Of a stretch of DNA of 42,262 bases, positions 28,602-36,743 are shown in pieces. The notes under the pieces are model-generated. The model was not told where the DNA came from, searched no databases, and saw only the letters and a list, made by a program, of their open reading frames with translations. How positions within the stretch are numbered: position 1 is the first letter of the stretch; every line of letters starts with the position of its first letter. The DNA lies in NCBI GenBank assembly GCA_903830945.1, contig CAIKVT010000010.1:1-42262 (forward strand). The letters run 5' to 3'. The DNA is from an uncultured Elusimicrobia bacterium. GTDB taxonomy: Bacteria; Elusimicrobiota; Elusimicrobia; UBA1565; UBA9628. Both the position numbers and the translations under genes were made by a program.

Positions 28602-28630
28602 AGTATAGACCTCGGAGCTCGTTTCGTCAA
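28602..28630 (-). promoter_or_regulatory. Promoter of the small basic protein gene
   Basis: On the minus strand TTGACG (28625-28630), 17 bases, TATACT (28602-28607). The ATG at 28586 follows about 15 bases after the -10 box. Confidence 0.7.
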
Positions 28631-28674
28631 TACCCCTTGCGCCCCTATTCAGCCCCGAAGACCCAGAACTCGCT

Positions 28675-28760
28675 TGGGCCTTAGGACCCAGCCTATAGGC
28701 CTTAGGGCCTATTTAATGATGGGTCTCTGGGCCCAGGTAAATTCTAGGCCAAGAGGCCTA
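28675..28760. repeat. Cluster of GGCC-centred inverted repeats upstream of the subtilase gene
   Basis: Within 86 bases: ATAGGCC (28695-28701) and GGCCTAT (28706-28712) around a TTAG loop; the palindrome CTGGGCCCAG (28727-28736); TAGGCC (28745-28750) and GGCCTA (28755-28760) around AAGA; and an outer pair GACCCA (28685-28690) with TGGGTC (28720-28725) that encloses the first hairpin. TGGGCC (28675-28680) pairs imperfectly with GGACCCA (28684-28690). They lie in the non-coding gap before ATG 28813. Confidence 0.7.
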
Positions 28761-28812
28761 ACATGATGGCATGTCCGAGTTCGTGACGTTGTTCTAGAAA
28801 GGGGATGGCACC

Positions 28813-30117
28813 ATGAAGATCATGATCGCCGCGGCCGTCGCGGTTTTTATCCTGCTTGTTTCGGGCAGCCCGCTCCTGGCGCAGGCTGAGGGAAGTCAGC
28901 GGGTCATCATCACGATGCGAGCCAAATCCACGGATGACACGCACCTGAAGGTCCTGCAGGCTCTGGGCAGCAAGGCGTCCTATAAGATTTCTTCCAACGG
29001 CAACTCCGCCAATGAGTTCGTGGCCCTGGTCGCCGAGGTCCCGGCCTCCGTGGCCGCGAAGCTGCGCAGGGGCGACTCGGCTGTCGTCAAGCGGGACGTC
29101 ATGAACCTCATCCCCATCGTGGCAGCCGGTGACGTCCTTGATGTGGAAGAGGACTTTACCACCAAGTGGATCGAGGCCATGCCCTCCTTCCAGGGCACGG
29201 CTTTCCCTTCCGTGGAGGCCGCTTTCGGCAGCCTGCCCAAGCTCAGCCTGACTTTCAAGACCAGCATGATCATGGCCGCGTTGCGTCCTGAGATACCCTG
29301 GGGAGTGGAGCGCGTGCGGGCTCCGGCGGCTTGGGACTACACGCAGGGTGAGAAGGTCCGCGTGGCCGTGCTCGACACCGGGATCTATACCGAGCATGCG
29401 GATCTTAAGGGCAAGGTGGACGGTGGCTACGACGCTTTCACCAAGACCGAGCTTAAGGTCAACTATCAAGATAGGAATGGGCACGGTACCCATGTGGCTG
29501 GCACCATCGCCGCTATTAAAGACGGCAAGGGAGTGGTGGGCGTGGCCCCTAAGGCTCGCCTCTACGCGGTGCGCGTCCTTGATGAGGACGGCAGCGGCTC
29601 GATCTCCGGCATCATCGACGGAATCATCTGGTGCGCCAACAACCATATCCAGGTGGCCAACATGAGCCTAGGTTCGGACCAGCCCAGCTCGACTTTGCAG
29701 CGGGCCCTGCGCTACGCCAAGGCTATGGGTATTGTGGTCGTGGCCGCGGCCGGCAACTCGGGCGGCGCGGTGGGCTATCCTGCCGCGTATCCGGAGACCA
29801 TCGCGGTGTCGGCCAGTGACTCCAACGACCAGATATCCTCCTTCTCCAGCCGCGGACCGGAAGTCAGGTTCATCGCCCCGGGCGTCAGCATCGTCTCCTC
29901 GGCCATGGATGGCGGCTTTGCCAACTTCAACGGCACTTCCATGGCGGCTCCCCACGTGACCGGATTGGCCGCTCTTGCGGTGGCGCAGGGCTGGGTGGGC
30001 CTGGACGGCCCGGACGGCGTCTTAGAGCAGCTTAAGAAGGCGGCCAAGAAGTTGCCGGGGCTGGCCGACACCGAGCAGGGGTTCGGCATGATCGATGCCG
30101 GGCTTTTGACGCGCTGA
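28813..30117 (+). CDS. Secreted subtilisin-like serine protease (S8)
   Basis: The 434-residue protein has a signal peptide (residues 1-25, ending LLAQA), a propeptide region (about 28-160) with an I9-type inhibitor look (RVIITMRAKSTDDTHLKVLQ shown in part), and a catalytic domain (about 165-430). The triad is D188 (AVLDTGI), H224 (GHGTHVAG) and S376 (NGTSMAAPH), with the oxyanion Asn in AAAGNSGG. It should mature by autoprocessing and act as an extracellular or periplasmic protease. GGGGA lies 8 bases before the ATG. The adjacent upstream repeats may regulate it. Confidence 0.94.
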   Translation: MKIMIAAAVAVFILLVSGSPLLAQAEGSQRVIITMRAKSTDDTHLKVLQALGSKASYKISSNGNSANEFVALVAEVPASVAAKLRRGDSAVVKRDVMNLIPIVAAGDVLDVEEDFTTKWIEAMPSFQGTAFPSVEAAFGSLPKLSLTFKTSMIMAALRPEIPWGVERVRAPAAWDYTQGEKVRVAVLDTGIYTEHADLKGKVDGGYDAFTKTELKVNYQDRNGHGTHVAGTIAAIKDGKGVVGVAPKARLYAVRVLDEDGSGSISGIIDGIIWCANNHIQVANMSLGSDQPSSTLQRALRYAKAMGIVVVAAAGNSGGAVGYPAAYPETIAVSASDSNDQISSFSSRGPEVRFIAPGVSIVSSAMDGGFANFNGTSMAAPHVTGLAALAVAQGWVGLDGPDGVLEQLKKAAKKLPGLADTEQGFGMIDAGLLTR

Positions 30118-30134
30118 ATCCCGTCAAAAAATGT

Positions 30135-30206
30135 TGGCCAGGGACAGGATCGAACTGTCGACACCCGGTTTTTCAGACCGGTGCTCTACCACTGAGCTAC
30201 CTGGCC
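30135..30206 (-). tRNA. tRNA-Phe (anticodon GAA)
   Basis: The 72-base minus-strand sequence folds as a complete cloverleaf: acceptor GGCCAGG pairs with CCTGGCC, D-stem GCTC/GAGC, anticodon stem CCGGT/ACCGG with loop CTGAAAA (anticodon GAA), T-stem GACAG/CTGTC with loop TTCGATC. The 3' end is the discriminator A; the CCA end is not encoded and must be added. It lies convergent with the subtilase gene and divergent from clpP. Confidence 0.95.
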
Positions 30207-30272
30207 AACCTGGAGAAAGTACCAAATTTCCATCCGCTTGAGTAGGGGAGAAAAAAAAGGTTAAATCTCGGC

Positions 30273-30875
30273 ATGAACCTTATACCCCAAGTCATCGAAA
30301 GGGCCAATCAGGGCTCGGTCATCGGCTACGACATCTACTCGCGCCTGCTCAAGGATCGTATCATCTTCGTAGGCGGCTATGAGGGCGAGTTCACCACGGA
30401 CTCGGCCAATATCCTCATCGCCCAGCTCCTTTACCTGGAATCCGATGACAACACCAAGGACATCAACCTCTACATCAATTCCCCCGGCGGCATGGTGACG
30501 GCGGGCCTGGCCGTCTACGACACCATGCAGTACATCAAGTCGCCTATCACGACCATCTGCATGGGCATGGCGATGTCCTTCGGCGCGGTCATCCTGGCCG
30601 CGGGCAGCAAAGGCAAGCGCTTCGCCTTGCCCCAGTCGCGTATTATGATCCACCAGCCCATGGTGGGGGGCATCTCCGGCCAAGCCACGGACATCGTAGT
30701 CGAGGCCAAGGAGATGGCTTACACGCGTAAGACCCTCGAGCAGATCGTGGCCAAGCACACCGGCCAGACCGTGGAGAGGGTCACTAAGGACATGGAGCGC
30801 AATTTTTACATGTCCGCCGAAGAGGCTAAGGCCTACGGGATCGTCGACGAAGTCATCCCCGGGGCTAAGCTCTAG
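30273..30875 (+). CDS. clpP: ClpP-family protease subunit with Asn at the catalytic Asp position
   Basis: The 200-residue protein aligns with ClpP along its whole length. The nucleophile is S102 in [10 protein letters not shown] and the histidine is H127 in MIHQPMVGG. The third residue, an aspartate in E. coli (ERDRF) and B. subtilis (DRDNF) ClpP, aligns without a gap to N177 (AAT, 30801-30803) in MERNFYMS. The same Ser-His-Asn triad is known in Listeria ClpP1. The protein should form heptameric rings with a Clp/Hsp100 ATPase, but may be poorly active alone and may act with a second ClpP. No clpX or second clpP lies nearby. A Shine-Dalgarno-like AAAGG lies about 12 bases before ATG. Confidence 0.93.
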   Translation: MNLIPQVIERANQGSVIGYDIYSRLLKDRIIFVGGYEGEFTTDSANILIAQLLYLESDDNTKDINLYINSPGGMVTAGLAVYDTMQYIKSPITTICMGMAMSFGAVILAAGSKGKRFALPQSRIMIHQPMVGGISGQATDIVVEAKEMAYTRKTLEQIVAKHTGQTVERVTKDMERNFYMSAEEAKAYGIVDEVIPGAKL

Positions 30876-30970
30876 CGCGCGGGAGCGCGTTGGCGCTGAG
30901 TGTCCTTGGGAGAGGCGTCGGCGGTCATGGACTAGTTCGCCCCGGTTGAATCGGCGCTCCCTTGCTGCGC

Positions 30971-30999
30971 TTGACAGCGCCGGGCTTTTGGCCTATAAT
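30971..30999 (+). promoter_or_regulatory. Consensus sigma-70-type promoter of the hrcA-dnaK operon
   Basis: TTGACA (30971-30976), exactly 17 bases, TATAAT (30994-30999): both hexamers match the vegetative consensus perfectly. The CIRCE operator begins two bases after the -10 box and covers the expected transcription start. Confidence 0.92.
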
Positions 31000-31000
31000 A

Positions 31001-31027
31001 TTAGCAGTCAAGACGCTTGATTGCTAA
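31001..31027 (+). promoter_or_regulatory. CIRCE operator (HrcA binding site)
   Basis: TTAGCAGTC (31001-31009), nine bases, GATTGCTAA (31019-31027). The arms are inverted repeats with one mismatch and match the CIRCE consensus TTAGCACTC-N9-GAGTGCTAA closely. It sits on the transcription start 22 bases before hrcA, so HrcA should repress its own operon. Confidence 0.93.
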
Positions 31028-31048
31028 TTTAGAATCCAGAGCCTAGTC

Positions 31049-32152
31049 ATGCGACAACTCAAGCCCGAGGTCGTGGAGCAACGCAAGAATGACCTGCTGC
31101 AGTGGGTCATCCACTACTACATCAAGAACTCACGGCCGGTCTCTTCTTCCCTGATCGCCGATGAGGCCGGCATGGGCCTCTCCCCGGCCACCATCCGCAA
31201 CATACTTCAGGAGCTCGAGGACGAGGGATTCCTGCACCAGCCCCATACTTCCTCCGGCCGTCAGCCTACGGACAAGGGCTATCGCTTTTTTGTGGATTAC
31301 ATCATCGACGTGCAGCGGCTGGCCTCGGGTGAGAAGGAGAGCATCGAGCGCCAATATCGCGACCGCGTCGACGCACTCGACACGCTGCTCTCCGAGACTT
31401 CTAAGCTCCTTTCCAAGGTCTCGCACGGGGCCGGCCTGGTGCTCTCCCCGCAGATGCGCGACCAGCGCCTGCGCCGCTTGGAACTCATTGCGCTCTCCGG
31501 CAAGAACGTCTTGGCCATACTTGTGACCGAGGCCGGCCTGGTGCGGCACTGGCCTATCCGGATCAACTTCGCGCCAACGACGCGGCAGATCAACGTCCTC
31601 AATCGCTTTCTTAACGACACCATCCGCGGCTGCAGCATCAAAGACGCCCAGTCCATCGTCATGTCCCATCTGCAGAAGATGGAGCGGGAGTTCCAGGAGC
31701 TTGCGGTCTTGGCCGACGAGCTTTTACGCGAGGTGGGTCGCGTCGTGACGCCCGAGGCGCTCTACGTGGATGGGGCGGACAACATCCTCTCCTATGCGGA
31801 GGATATCGGGGACATCTCCATGGTGCAATCGCTCATGAGGGTTTTCAATGAGAAGCGGCGGTTGACGGGGCTCTTGGAGCATGAGCTCGGTCTCAAGCAG
31901 AATCTACAGCAGGGGAGCGTGGCGCGTCCCCGGCCCCATGTCAGTATCGGCGCGGAGAGCGGCTTGCCTGAGCTTCGGGACCTGAGCCTGGTGACCACCA
32001 CCTATAAGTATCATGATCGCGTGGTCGGGGTGCTGGGTATCCTCGGTTCCAAACGCATGGAGTATTCGCACATGATGAGCTTGGTCGACTGCCTGGGCGA
32101 CATCGTCTCTCGTCAGATGGTGGCCTGGGAGCAGGAGGATTGCGGTGATTAA
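31049..32152 (+). CDS. hrcA: Heat-inducible transcription repressor HrcA
   Basis: The 367-residue protein has the N-terminal winged-helix region of HrcA (RKNDLLQWVIHYYIKNSRPVSS in part, then GLSPATIRNILQELEDEGFLHQPHTSSGRQPTDKGYRFFVD in part) and the dimerisation/GAF-like part. It binds CIRCE, probably with GroEL help, and represses the operon that follows. The match is strong over the whole chain. The CIRCE copy upstream makes autoregulation likely. Its stop overlaps grpE by 8 bases. Confidence 0.96.
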   Translation: MRQLKPEVVEQRKNDLLQWVIHYYIKNSRPVSSSLIADEAGMGLSPATIRNILQELEDEGFLHQPHTSSGRQPTDKGYRFFVDYIIDVQRLASGEKESIERQYRDRVDALDTLLSETSKLLSKVSHGAGLVLSPQMRDQRLRRLELIALSGKNVLAILVTEAGLVRHWPIRINFAPTTRQINVLNRFLNDTIRGCSIKDAQSIVMSHLQKMEREFQELAVLADELLREVGRVVTPEALYVDGADNILSYAEDIGDISMVQSLMRVFNEKRRLTGLLEHELGLKQNLQQGSVARPRPHVSIGAESGLPELRDLSLVTTTYKYHDRVVGVLGILGSKRMEYSHMMSLVDCLGDIVSRQMVAWEQEDCGD

Positions 32153-32711
32153 GCATAAGAACGACGCGGTCCCGCCTGAAGTTCCGGCGTCCCCTCCAGA
32201 AGGCGGAGAACAAGTTCCGCCTGCGGGGACGGCGGGTGTTTGCCCGCCGCCGGCTGTGGACTATCTCGACCAGCTCCTGCGGCTGAAAGCGGAGTTTGAG
32301 AACTACCGCAAGCGGGTGGACCGGGAGAAGCCCGAGTATGTGCGCCTGGGCCGAATCGCGGTCCTGGGCAAGCTCCTTCCACTTTACGACCTGCTGCAGA
32401 AGGCGCACCAAGAGGTTCTGGCGGCGCACAATGACACGCCTTTGGCCAAAGGGATGGATGGTATATTCAAGGAGTTCGATAAGCTCTTCCGTGAGGAAGG
32501 GGTGATCGCCATGGACCCTTTGAACAAGCCTTTCGACGCGCTTCAGCACGAGGTCTTCGGCACGGTGGACCGTGAGGATATGCCCGAGGGGGCAGTGGTG
32601 GATGTGTTGCAGAGCGGTTTTCTTTTGCAGGATCGGGTCTTGCGCACCGCCAAGGTGCGCATCGCCCGCAAGCCAAAGAAGGAAGACGGTCCAGCGACGG
32701 CTGGGAAATAG
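32145..32711 (+). CDS. grpE: Nucleotide exchange factor GrpE
   Basis: The 188-residue protein has a disordered, Pro-rich start, a long helix (YLDQLLRLKAEFENYRKRVDRE in part) that forms the dimeric coiled coil, and the C-terminal beta-wing domain (GVIAMDPLNKPFDALQHEVF in part, DRVLRTAKVRIA). It stimulates ADP release from DnaK. GTG 32145 has AGGAGG 7 bases upstream and overlaps the hrcA stop by 8 bases. Confidence 0.95.
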   Translation: MIKHKNDAVPPEVPASPPEGGEQVPPAGTAGVCPPPAVDYLDQLLRLKAEFENYRKRVDREKPEYVRLGRIAVLGKLLPLYDLLQKAHQEVLAAHNDTPLAKGMDGIFKEFDKLFREEGVIAMDPLNKPFDALQHEVFGTVDREDMPEGAVVDVLQSGFLLQDRVLRTAKVRIARKPKKEDGPATAGK

Positions 32712-32720
32712 GAGAAGAAT

Positions 32721-34592
32721 ATGAGCAAAATCATCGGAATCGATCTCGGGACTTCGAACACGGCTGCGGCGGTGATGGAGGGCGGTAAGGCCACCATCAT
32801 CCCGTCGGCTGAGGGGACGTCGGTCGGCGGCAAGGCCTTTCCGTCTTATGTGGCCTTCGCTAAGGACGGGCAGCTCCTGGTGGGCGAACCCGCCCGAAGA
32901 CAAGCCGTGGCCAACCCAGAATGCACTTTCATGGCCTTTAAGCGCAAGATGGGCACCGACCACAAGTACCAGGCCCCGGACGGCAAGACCTATACCCCGC
33001 AGCAGCTTTCCGGCTTCCTGCTCCAGAAGGTCAAGCGCGATGCCGAGGCTTTCATGGGCGACAAGGTGGAGAAGGCGGTCATCACGGTCCCGGCTTACTT
33101 CAACGACAACCAGCGCCAGGCCACCAAGGACGCCGGCACCATCGCCGGCCTGGAGGTCGTGCGCATCGTCAACGAGCCCACGGCCGCGTGCCTAGCCTAT
33201 GGACTCGATAAGAAGGGCAAGGACGAGAAGATCATGGTCTTCGACCTGGGCGGCGGGACTTTGGATGTGACCATCATGGATTTCGGCGGCGGCGTCTTCG
33301 AGGTCATCTCGACTTCGGGCGACACCCAGCTCGGCGGTACGGATATGGACAACACGCTCATCGACTTCATCGCCAATGAGTTCAAGAAGGAGACCGGCGC
33401 GGACGTGCGCAAGGATCCCATGTCCATACAGCGCTTGCGCGAGGCGGCCGAGAAGGCCAAGATCGAGCTATCCACGGTCATGGAGACCGAGCTCAACATG
33501 CCCTACCTCACCGCCGTCGACAACGTCCCTAAGCATCTGGCCATGAAGCTCACCCGGGCCAAGCTCGAGTCGCTCGTCGATCCCCTCGTCAAGCGCTGCA
33601 AGACCTCCATCGACCGGGCCTTGACCGACGCCAAACTCAAGGCCCACGACGTCACCCGCATTATCCTGGTCGGCGGCCCCACGCGCATGCCCATCGTGGC
33701 TAAGTTCGTGGAAGACTACGTGGGAAAAAAAGTCGAGCGCGGCGTCGACCCCATGGAGTGCGTGGCTAACGGCGCCGCAGTGCAGGCCGCGGTCTTGACC
33801 GGCGAGATCAAAGATGTGCTGCTCCTTGACGTGACGCCCTTGACCCTGGGCATCGAAACTTTGGGCGGGGTCATGACGCCTTTGATCGAGCGCAACACCA
33901 CCATCCCCGTTGAGAAATCAAACATATTCTCTACGGCGTCGGACAATCAGCCCGCGGTCACGGTGCACGTCCTGCAGGGCGAGCGGCCCAAGGCCTCGGA
34001 TAACGTGTCCTTGGGCAAGTTCGATCTTGACGGTATCCCGCCCGCGCCGCGGGGCATGCCGCAGGTCAAGGTCAGCTTCTCCATCGACGCCAACGGCATC
34101 CTGAGCGTGCGCGCCGAGGACCTGGGCACCAATAAGACCCAGCACATCACCATCACCGCGCCTAACAAGCTCAATAAGGAAGAGGTGGAAAAATTCGTCA
34201 AACAGGCCGAGCAGTTCGCCGAGGAGGATAAGAAATTCAAGGAGAAGGTCGCGGCCAAGAATGAGGCCGATGGCCTGCTGGCCGCCTCGGAGAAGGCCCT
34301 GCGCGACCACGGCGACAAGGTTTCACAGGAGGATCGCACGAACATCGAGCGCGGCGTCTCCGACCTCAAGGATGCCCTGAAGGGCGACGACACGGAGAGC
34401 ATCAATAAGGCCAGGGAGGCGCTGGTGAAGGCCTCCCATAAGTTGGCTGAGGAGATCTATAAGACCGAGGCGGCCAAAGCCAAGGCCTCGGACGGCAGCG
34501 GCGATCAGGTCAAGGCGGGCGCTAAGGAGGAGAAAGGGGGCGACACCGTGGTCGACGCCGAGGTCGTAGACGACGCGGGGAAGAAGGACTAG
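32721..34592 (+). CDS. dnaK: Chaperone DnaK (Hsp70)
   Basis: The 623-residue protein is full length. It has [14 protein letters not shown] at the start (phosphate 1), [20 protein letters not shown], the [14 protein letters not shown] phosphate 2 segment, [11 protein letters not shown], the linker [19 protein letters not shown], and a substrate domain followed by a charged C-terminal helical lid ending in [10 protein letters not shown]. It is an ATP-driven folding chaperone that works with DnaJ and GrpE. The NT-NGS forms at the start (GTSNTAAA) replace the usual GTTNS. AGGAGA lies 7 bases before the ATG. Confidence 0.97.
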   Translation: MSKIIGIDLGTSNTAAAVMEGGKATIIPSAEGTSVGGKAFPSYVAFAKDGQLLVGEPARRQAVANPECTFMAFKRKMGTDHKYQAPDGKTYTPQQLSGFLLQKVKRDAEAFMGDKVEKAVITVPAYFNDNQRQATKDAGTIAGLEVVRIVNEPTAACLAYGLDKKGKDEKIMVFDLGGGTLDVTIMDFGGGVFEVISTSGDTQLGGTDMDNTLIDFIANEFKKETGADVRKDPMSIQRLREAAEKAKIELSTVMETELNMPYLTAVDNVPKHLAMKLTRAKLESLVDPLVKRCKTSIDRALTDAKLKAHDVTRIILVGGPTRMPIVAKFVEDYVGKKVERGVDPMECVANGAAVQAAVLTGEIKDVLLLDVTPLTLGIETLGGVMTPLIERNTTIPVEKSNIFSTASDNQPAVTVHVLQGERPKASDNVSLGKFDLDGIPPAPRGMPQVKVSFSIDANGILSVRAEDLGTNKTQHITITAPNKLNKEEVEKFVKQAEQFAEEDKKFKEKVAAKNEADGLLAASEKALRDHGDKVSQEDRTNIERGVSDLKDALKGDDTESINKAREALVKASHKLAEEIYKTEAAKAKASDGSGDQVKAGAKEEKGGDTVVDAEVVDDAGKKD

Positions 34593-34593
34593 C

Positions 34594-35733
34594 GTGGCCG
34601 AAGACTTTTACAACTTGCTCGGGGTGGCGCGCAATGCCTCGGAGGCCGAGATCAAGTCGGCTTACCGCAAGCTCGCCATGAAGTACCATCCGGACCGCAC
34701 CCCGGGCAACAAGGAGGCGGAGGAGAAGTTTCGTAAGATCAACTCAGCTTACGAGGCACTTTCCGACAATAAAAAGCGGCAGATCTACGATCAATACGGC
34801 GAAGCGGGCCTCTCCGGAGCCGGGGGCTTTCCTGGCGGCTTCCCCGGAGGGGAGGCTTTCGCCGGCGGCGGCGTGAACATGAATGAGGTCTTCGGCGACG
34901 TCTTCGAGCAGCTTTTCGGCGGCGAGAGGGGCGGTCGCGGCCGCGGTGGGCCTCGGCGCGGCGCAGACCTCAAATATGAGATAGATATTTCATTGGAAGA
35001 CGCATTCAAGGGCATGAAGTTCCCGCTGCATTTCGACCGTGTGGAGGCCTGTCCGGTTTGCCGCGGCACCGGCGCCAAGGACGGTTCTTCCATGAAGCGT
35101 TGCCCCACCTGCCGGGGCATGGGGAGGGTTCAGTTCTCGCAGGGCTTTTTCTCCATGACCCAGGCCTGCCCCGATTGCGGGGGGGAGGGCCAGCGCGTGG
35201 ACAACCCCTGTCAGGGGTGTCGCGGGTCCGGACGGTTACGCAAGCGCGCGGAACTCACCGTCAAGATCCCTCCCGGCATCTACGACGGTGCCACTCTTCG
35301 CATCTCCGGGGAAGGCGAGGCGGGCGGCCGCGGCGCGCCGTCGGGAGACCTTTTCGTCCTGGTGCGTCTTAAGCCGGACCCTCGCTTCGAGCGCGAGGAG
35401 GATGACCTCAAGGTGCACGCCAATCTGGACATCGTCCAGGCCGCTTTGGGCGCGACTTTGTCGGTGCCGACCCTGGACGGCGAGCCCACGCATATCCGCG
35501 TGTCTCCGGGGACCCAGCATGGCGCCACCTTGCGCGTGCGCGAAAAGGGGATGCCTAAGCTGCACGGCCGAGGCCGGGGCGACCTGCTGGTCTCGGTGCG
35601 CGTGACCGTGCCGCAGGGCCTGAACGCCAGGCAGAAGGAGCTCCTCGAGGAGCTCGCGCGCAGTCTGCATGGGGACCAGGCTCAGGTCGGGAAGGACGAC
35701 AGCGGCATCTTTAAGAAGATTTTCGGAGAGTGA
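34594..35733 (+). CDS. dnaJ: Chaperone DnaJ (Hsp40)
   Basis: The 379-residue protein is a class A DnaJ. It has the J domain (residues about 3-70, with the HPD motif in KYHPDRTPGN), a Gly/Phe-rich region (GAGGFPGGFPGGEAFAGGG in part), four zinc-binding CxxCxGxG repeats (CPVCRGTG, CPTCRGMG, CPDCGGEG, CQGCRGSG) and the C-terminal substrate-binding domains. It delivers substrates to DnaK and stimulates its ATPase. GTG 34594 starts one base after the dnaK stop. Confidence 0.97.
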   Translation: MAEDFYNLLGVARNASEAEIKSAYRKLAMKYHPDRTPGNKEAEEKFRKINSAYEALSDNKKRQIYDQYGEAGLSGAGGFPGGFPGGEAFAGGGVNMNEVFGDVFEQLFGGERGGRGRGGPRRGADLKYEIDISLEDAFKGMKFPLHFDRVEACPVCRGTGAKDGSSMKRCPTCRGMGRVQFSQGFFSMTQACPDCGGEGQRVDNPCQGCRGSGRLRKRAELTVKIPPGIYDGATLRISGEGEAGGRGAPSGDLFVLVRLKPDPRFEREEDDLKVHANLDIVQAALGATLSVPTLDGEPTHIRVSPGTQHGATLRVREKGMPKLHGRGRGDLLVSVRVTVPQGLNARQKELLEELARSLHGDQAQVGKDDSGIFKKIFGE

Positions 35734-35743
35734 GCTAAGACCC

Positions 35744-36547
35744 ATGCCCCAGTTCTTCCTGCCGCCGCAAGCTCTTAAGGATAAGGCGTTTCGTCTCACA
35801 GGTCCTGAGGCATACCACATCACCAAGGTCCTGCGTTACAAGGCGGGGCAGTCCTTGGTGCTCTTTGATGGGAAGGGTGGGCGCTTTGAGGCGGTCATCA
35901 AGGCCATCGAGCAAGACGGTTCGGTGTGCGGGTCTCTGACCGGGACCTTGCACGGCACGGAGCATCGCGCACCGGTCGATATCCGTCTCTATCAGGGTTT
36001 GCTCAAATCCAGCCATTGGGACTGGGTACTGGAGAAGGGCACTGAGCTGGGGGTGTCCTTTTTTATCCCGGTGACCACGCCGCGCACCGTGGTCCTGCTG
36101 CATGAAGCCGAGCGGGTCAAGGCCAAGGCCGAGCGCTGGGGCCGGGTCGTGATGGCCGCGGCCAAGCAGTGCGGGCGGGCTGACCTTCCGGCGGTGAAGG
36201 AGCCGGTCCAGTTCCGCGACGCGATCAGGGCCGCCACTGAAAAGCCGGAAGACGGGCCGGCGAAAAGTCCCAAGGCCCTGACGCTCCTGGCGTGGGAGGG
36301 ACTTAACGGAGCCACGGCCTGCGAGACCGTCCGCTTGAACTTGAGGGAGGCTGATCAGGGCCGGGGTTCGGAGAAGATGACGGTGAACCTTTTCATCGGG
36401 CCGGAGGGGGGATTCACCGAGGAAGAGGTGGAGCTGGCTGAGAGTCTGGGCGCGACCATTTTCGGCTTGGGCCCGCGGACTTTACGGGCGGAGACCGCCG
36501 CCCTGGCGGCCGTCGCTTTGATCCAGTACGAGTTCGGCAGCCTCTGA
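35744..36547 (+). CDS. rsmE: 16S rRNA (uracil-1498-N3)-methyltransferase RsmE
   Basis: The 267-residue protein has the N-terminal PUA-like part (FRLTGPEAYHITKVLRYKAGQ in part) and the C-terminal SPOUT methyltransferase domain with the trefoil-knot motifs FIGPEGGFTEEEVELAES, FGLGPRTLRAETA and a final ALIQYEF. It methylates U1498 of 16S rRNA. It follows dnaJ after 10 bases and is the last gene of the heat-shock operon, a common arrangement. ATG 35744 is preferred; the longer frame upstream is dnaJ shadow. Confidence 0.93.
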   Translation: MPQFFLPPQALKDKAFRLTGPEAYHITKVLRYKAGQSLVLFDGKGGRFEAVIKAIEQDGSVCGSLTGTLHGTEHRAPVDIRLYQGLLKSSHWDWVLEKGTELGVSFFIPVTTPRTVVLLHEAERVKAKAERWGRVVMAAAKQCGRADLPAVKEPVQFRDAIRAATEKPEDGPAKSPKALTLLAWEGLNGATACETVRLNLREADQGRGSEKMTVNLFIGPEGGFTEEEVELAESLGATIFGLGPRTLRAETAALAAVALIQYEFGSL

Positions 36548-36558
36548 CACCGCATTGG

Positions 36559-36580
36559 CGCGGGCATGCCTTCGCGTTCT
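36559..36580 (+). terminator. Candidate terminator hairpin downstream of rsmE, split from its T tract by the intron remnant
   Basis: CGCGGG (36559-36564) pairs with TTCGCG (36571-36576) including two G-U pairs, followed by TTCT (36577-36580). If the element 36581-36727 is removed, the tail becomes TTCTTTAG, a more typical terminator end. Group IIC introns are known to insert just after such hairpins. Confidence 0.5.
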
Positions 36581-36727
36581 GTGCGAAGTTCAGGCTGAAG
36601 GTCAACGATTGGAGGTGCCTGAACTTGCCGCGTAACCTCAACTTTTCAAACCGCCGGATGCGGGCCCGCATGTCCGGTGGTGTGGGAAGGGACGGCCGGA
36701 GCTAAACTCGGCCGCCCCTATCCCGAT
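36581..36727 (+). mobile_element. Miniature remnant of a group IIC intron (5' end, D5 and D6; no reverse transcriptase)
   Basis: The 147-base segment begins GTGCG, like the GUGYG 5' end of group II introns, and ends CCTATCCCGAT, like their 3' ends (final AY). Near the 3' end is a domain 5 hairpin (36650-36681) and a domain 6-like hairpin (about 36688-36720) with CGGCCG arms and an unpaired A region before the end. The CCGCC...GGTGGTGTG form is that of bacterial group IIC introns. Domains I-IV and the reverse transcriptase gene are missing. A perfect 10-base inverted repeat (AAGTTCAGGC 36586-36595 with GCCTGAACTT 36617-36626) lies in the 5' part. The exact 5' boundary is inference. Confidence 0.7.
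36650..36681 (+). ncRNA. Group II intron domain 5 hairpin
   Basis: A 9-base-pair lower stem (ACCGCCGGA with TCCGGTGGT, one G-U), a two-base bulge on the 3' side (TG), a 4-base-pair upper stem (TGCG with CGCA) and a four-base loop (GGCC) reproduce the fixed geometry of domain 5. The CGC in CCGCCGG sits where the catalytic triad lies; the CGC form is that of group IIC introns, with the G-U pair kept. The loop is not GNRA, which suggests decay. Confidence 0.78.
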
Positions 36728-36743
36728 TTAGTCTGACCGATGA

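Noticed and set aside
30876-30891. Hairpin CGCGC-GGGA-GCGCG after clpP as a terminator
   Set aside because: Only two T residues follow the stem, so it is too weak to call as a factor-independent terminator.
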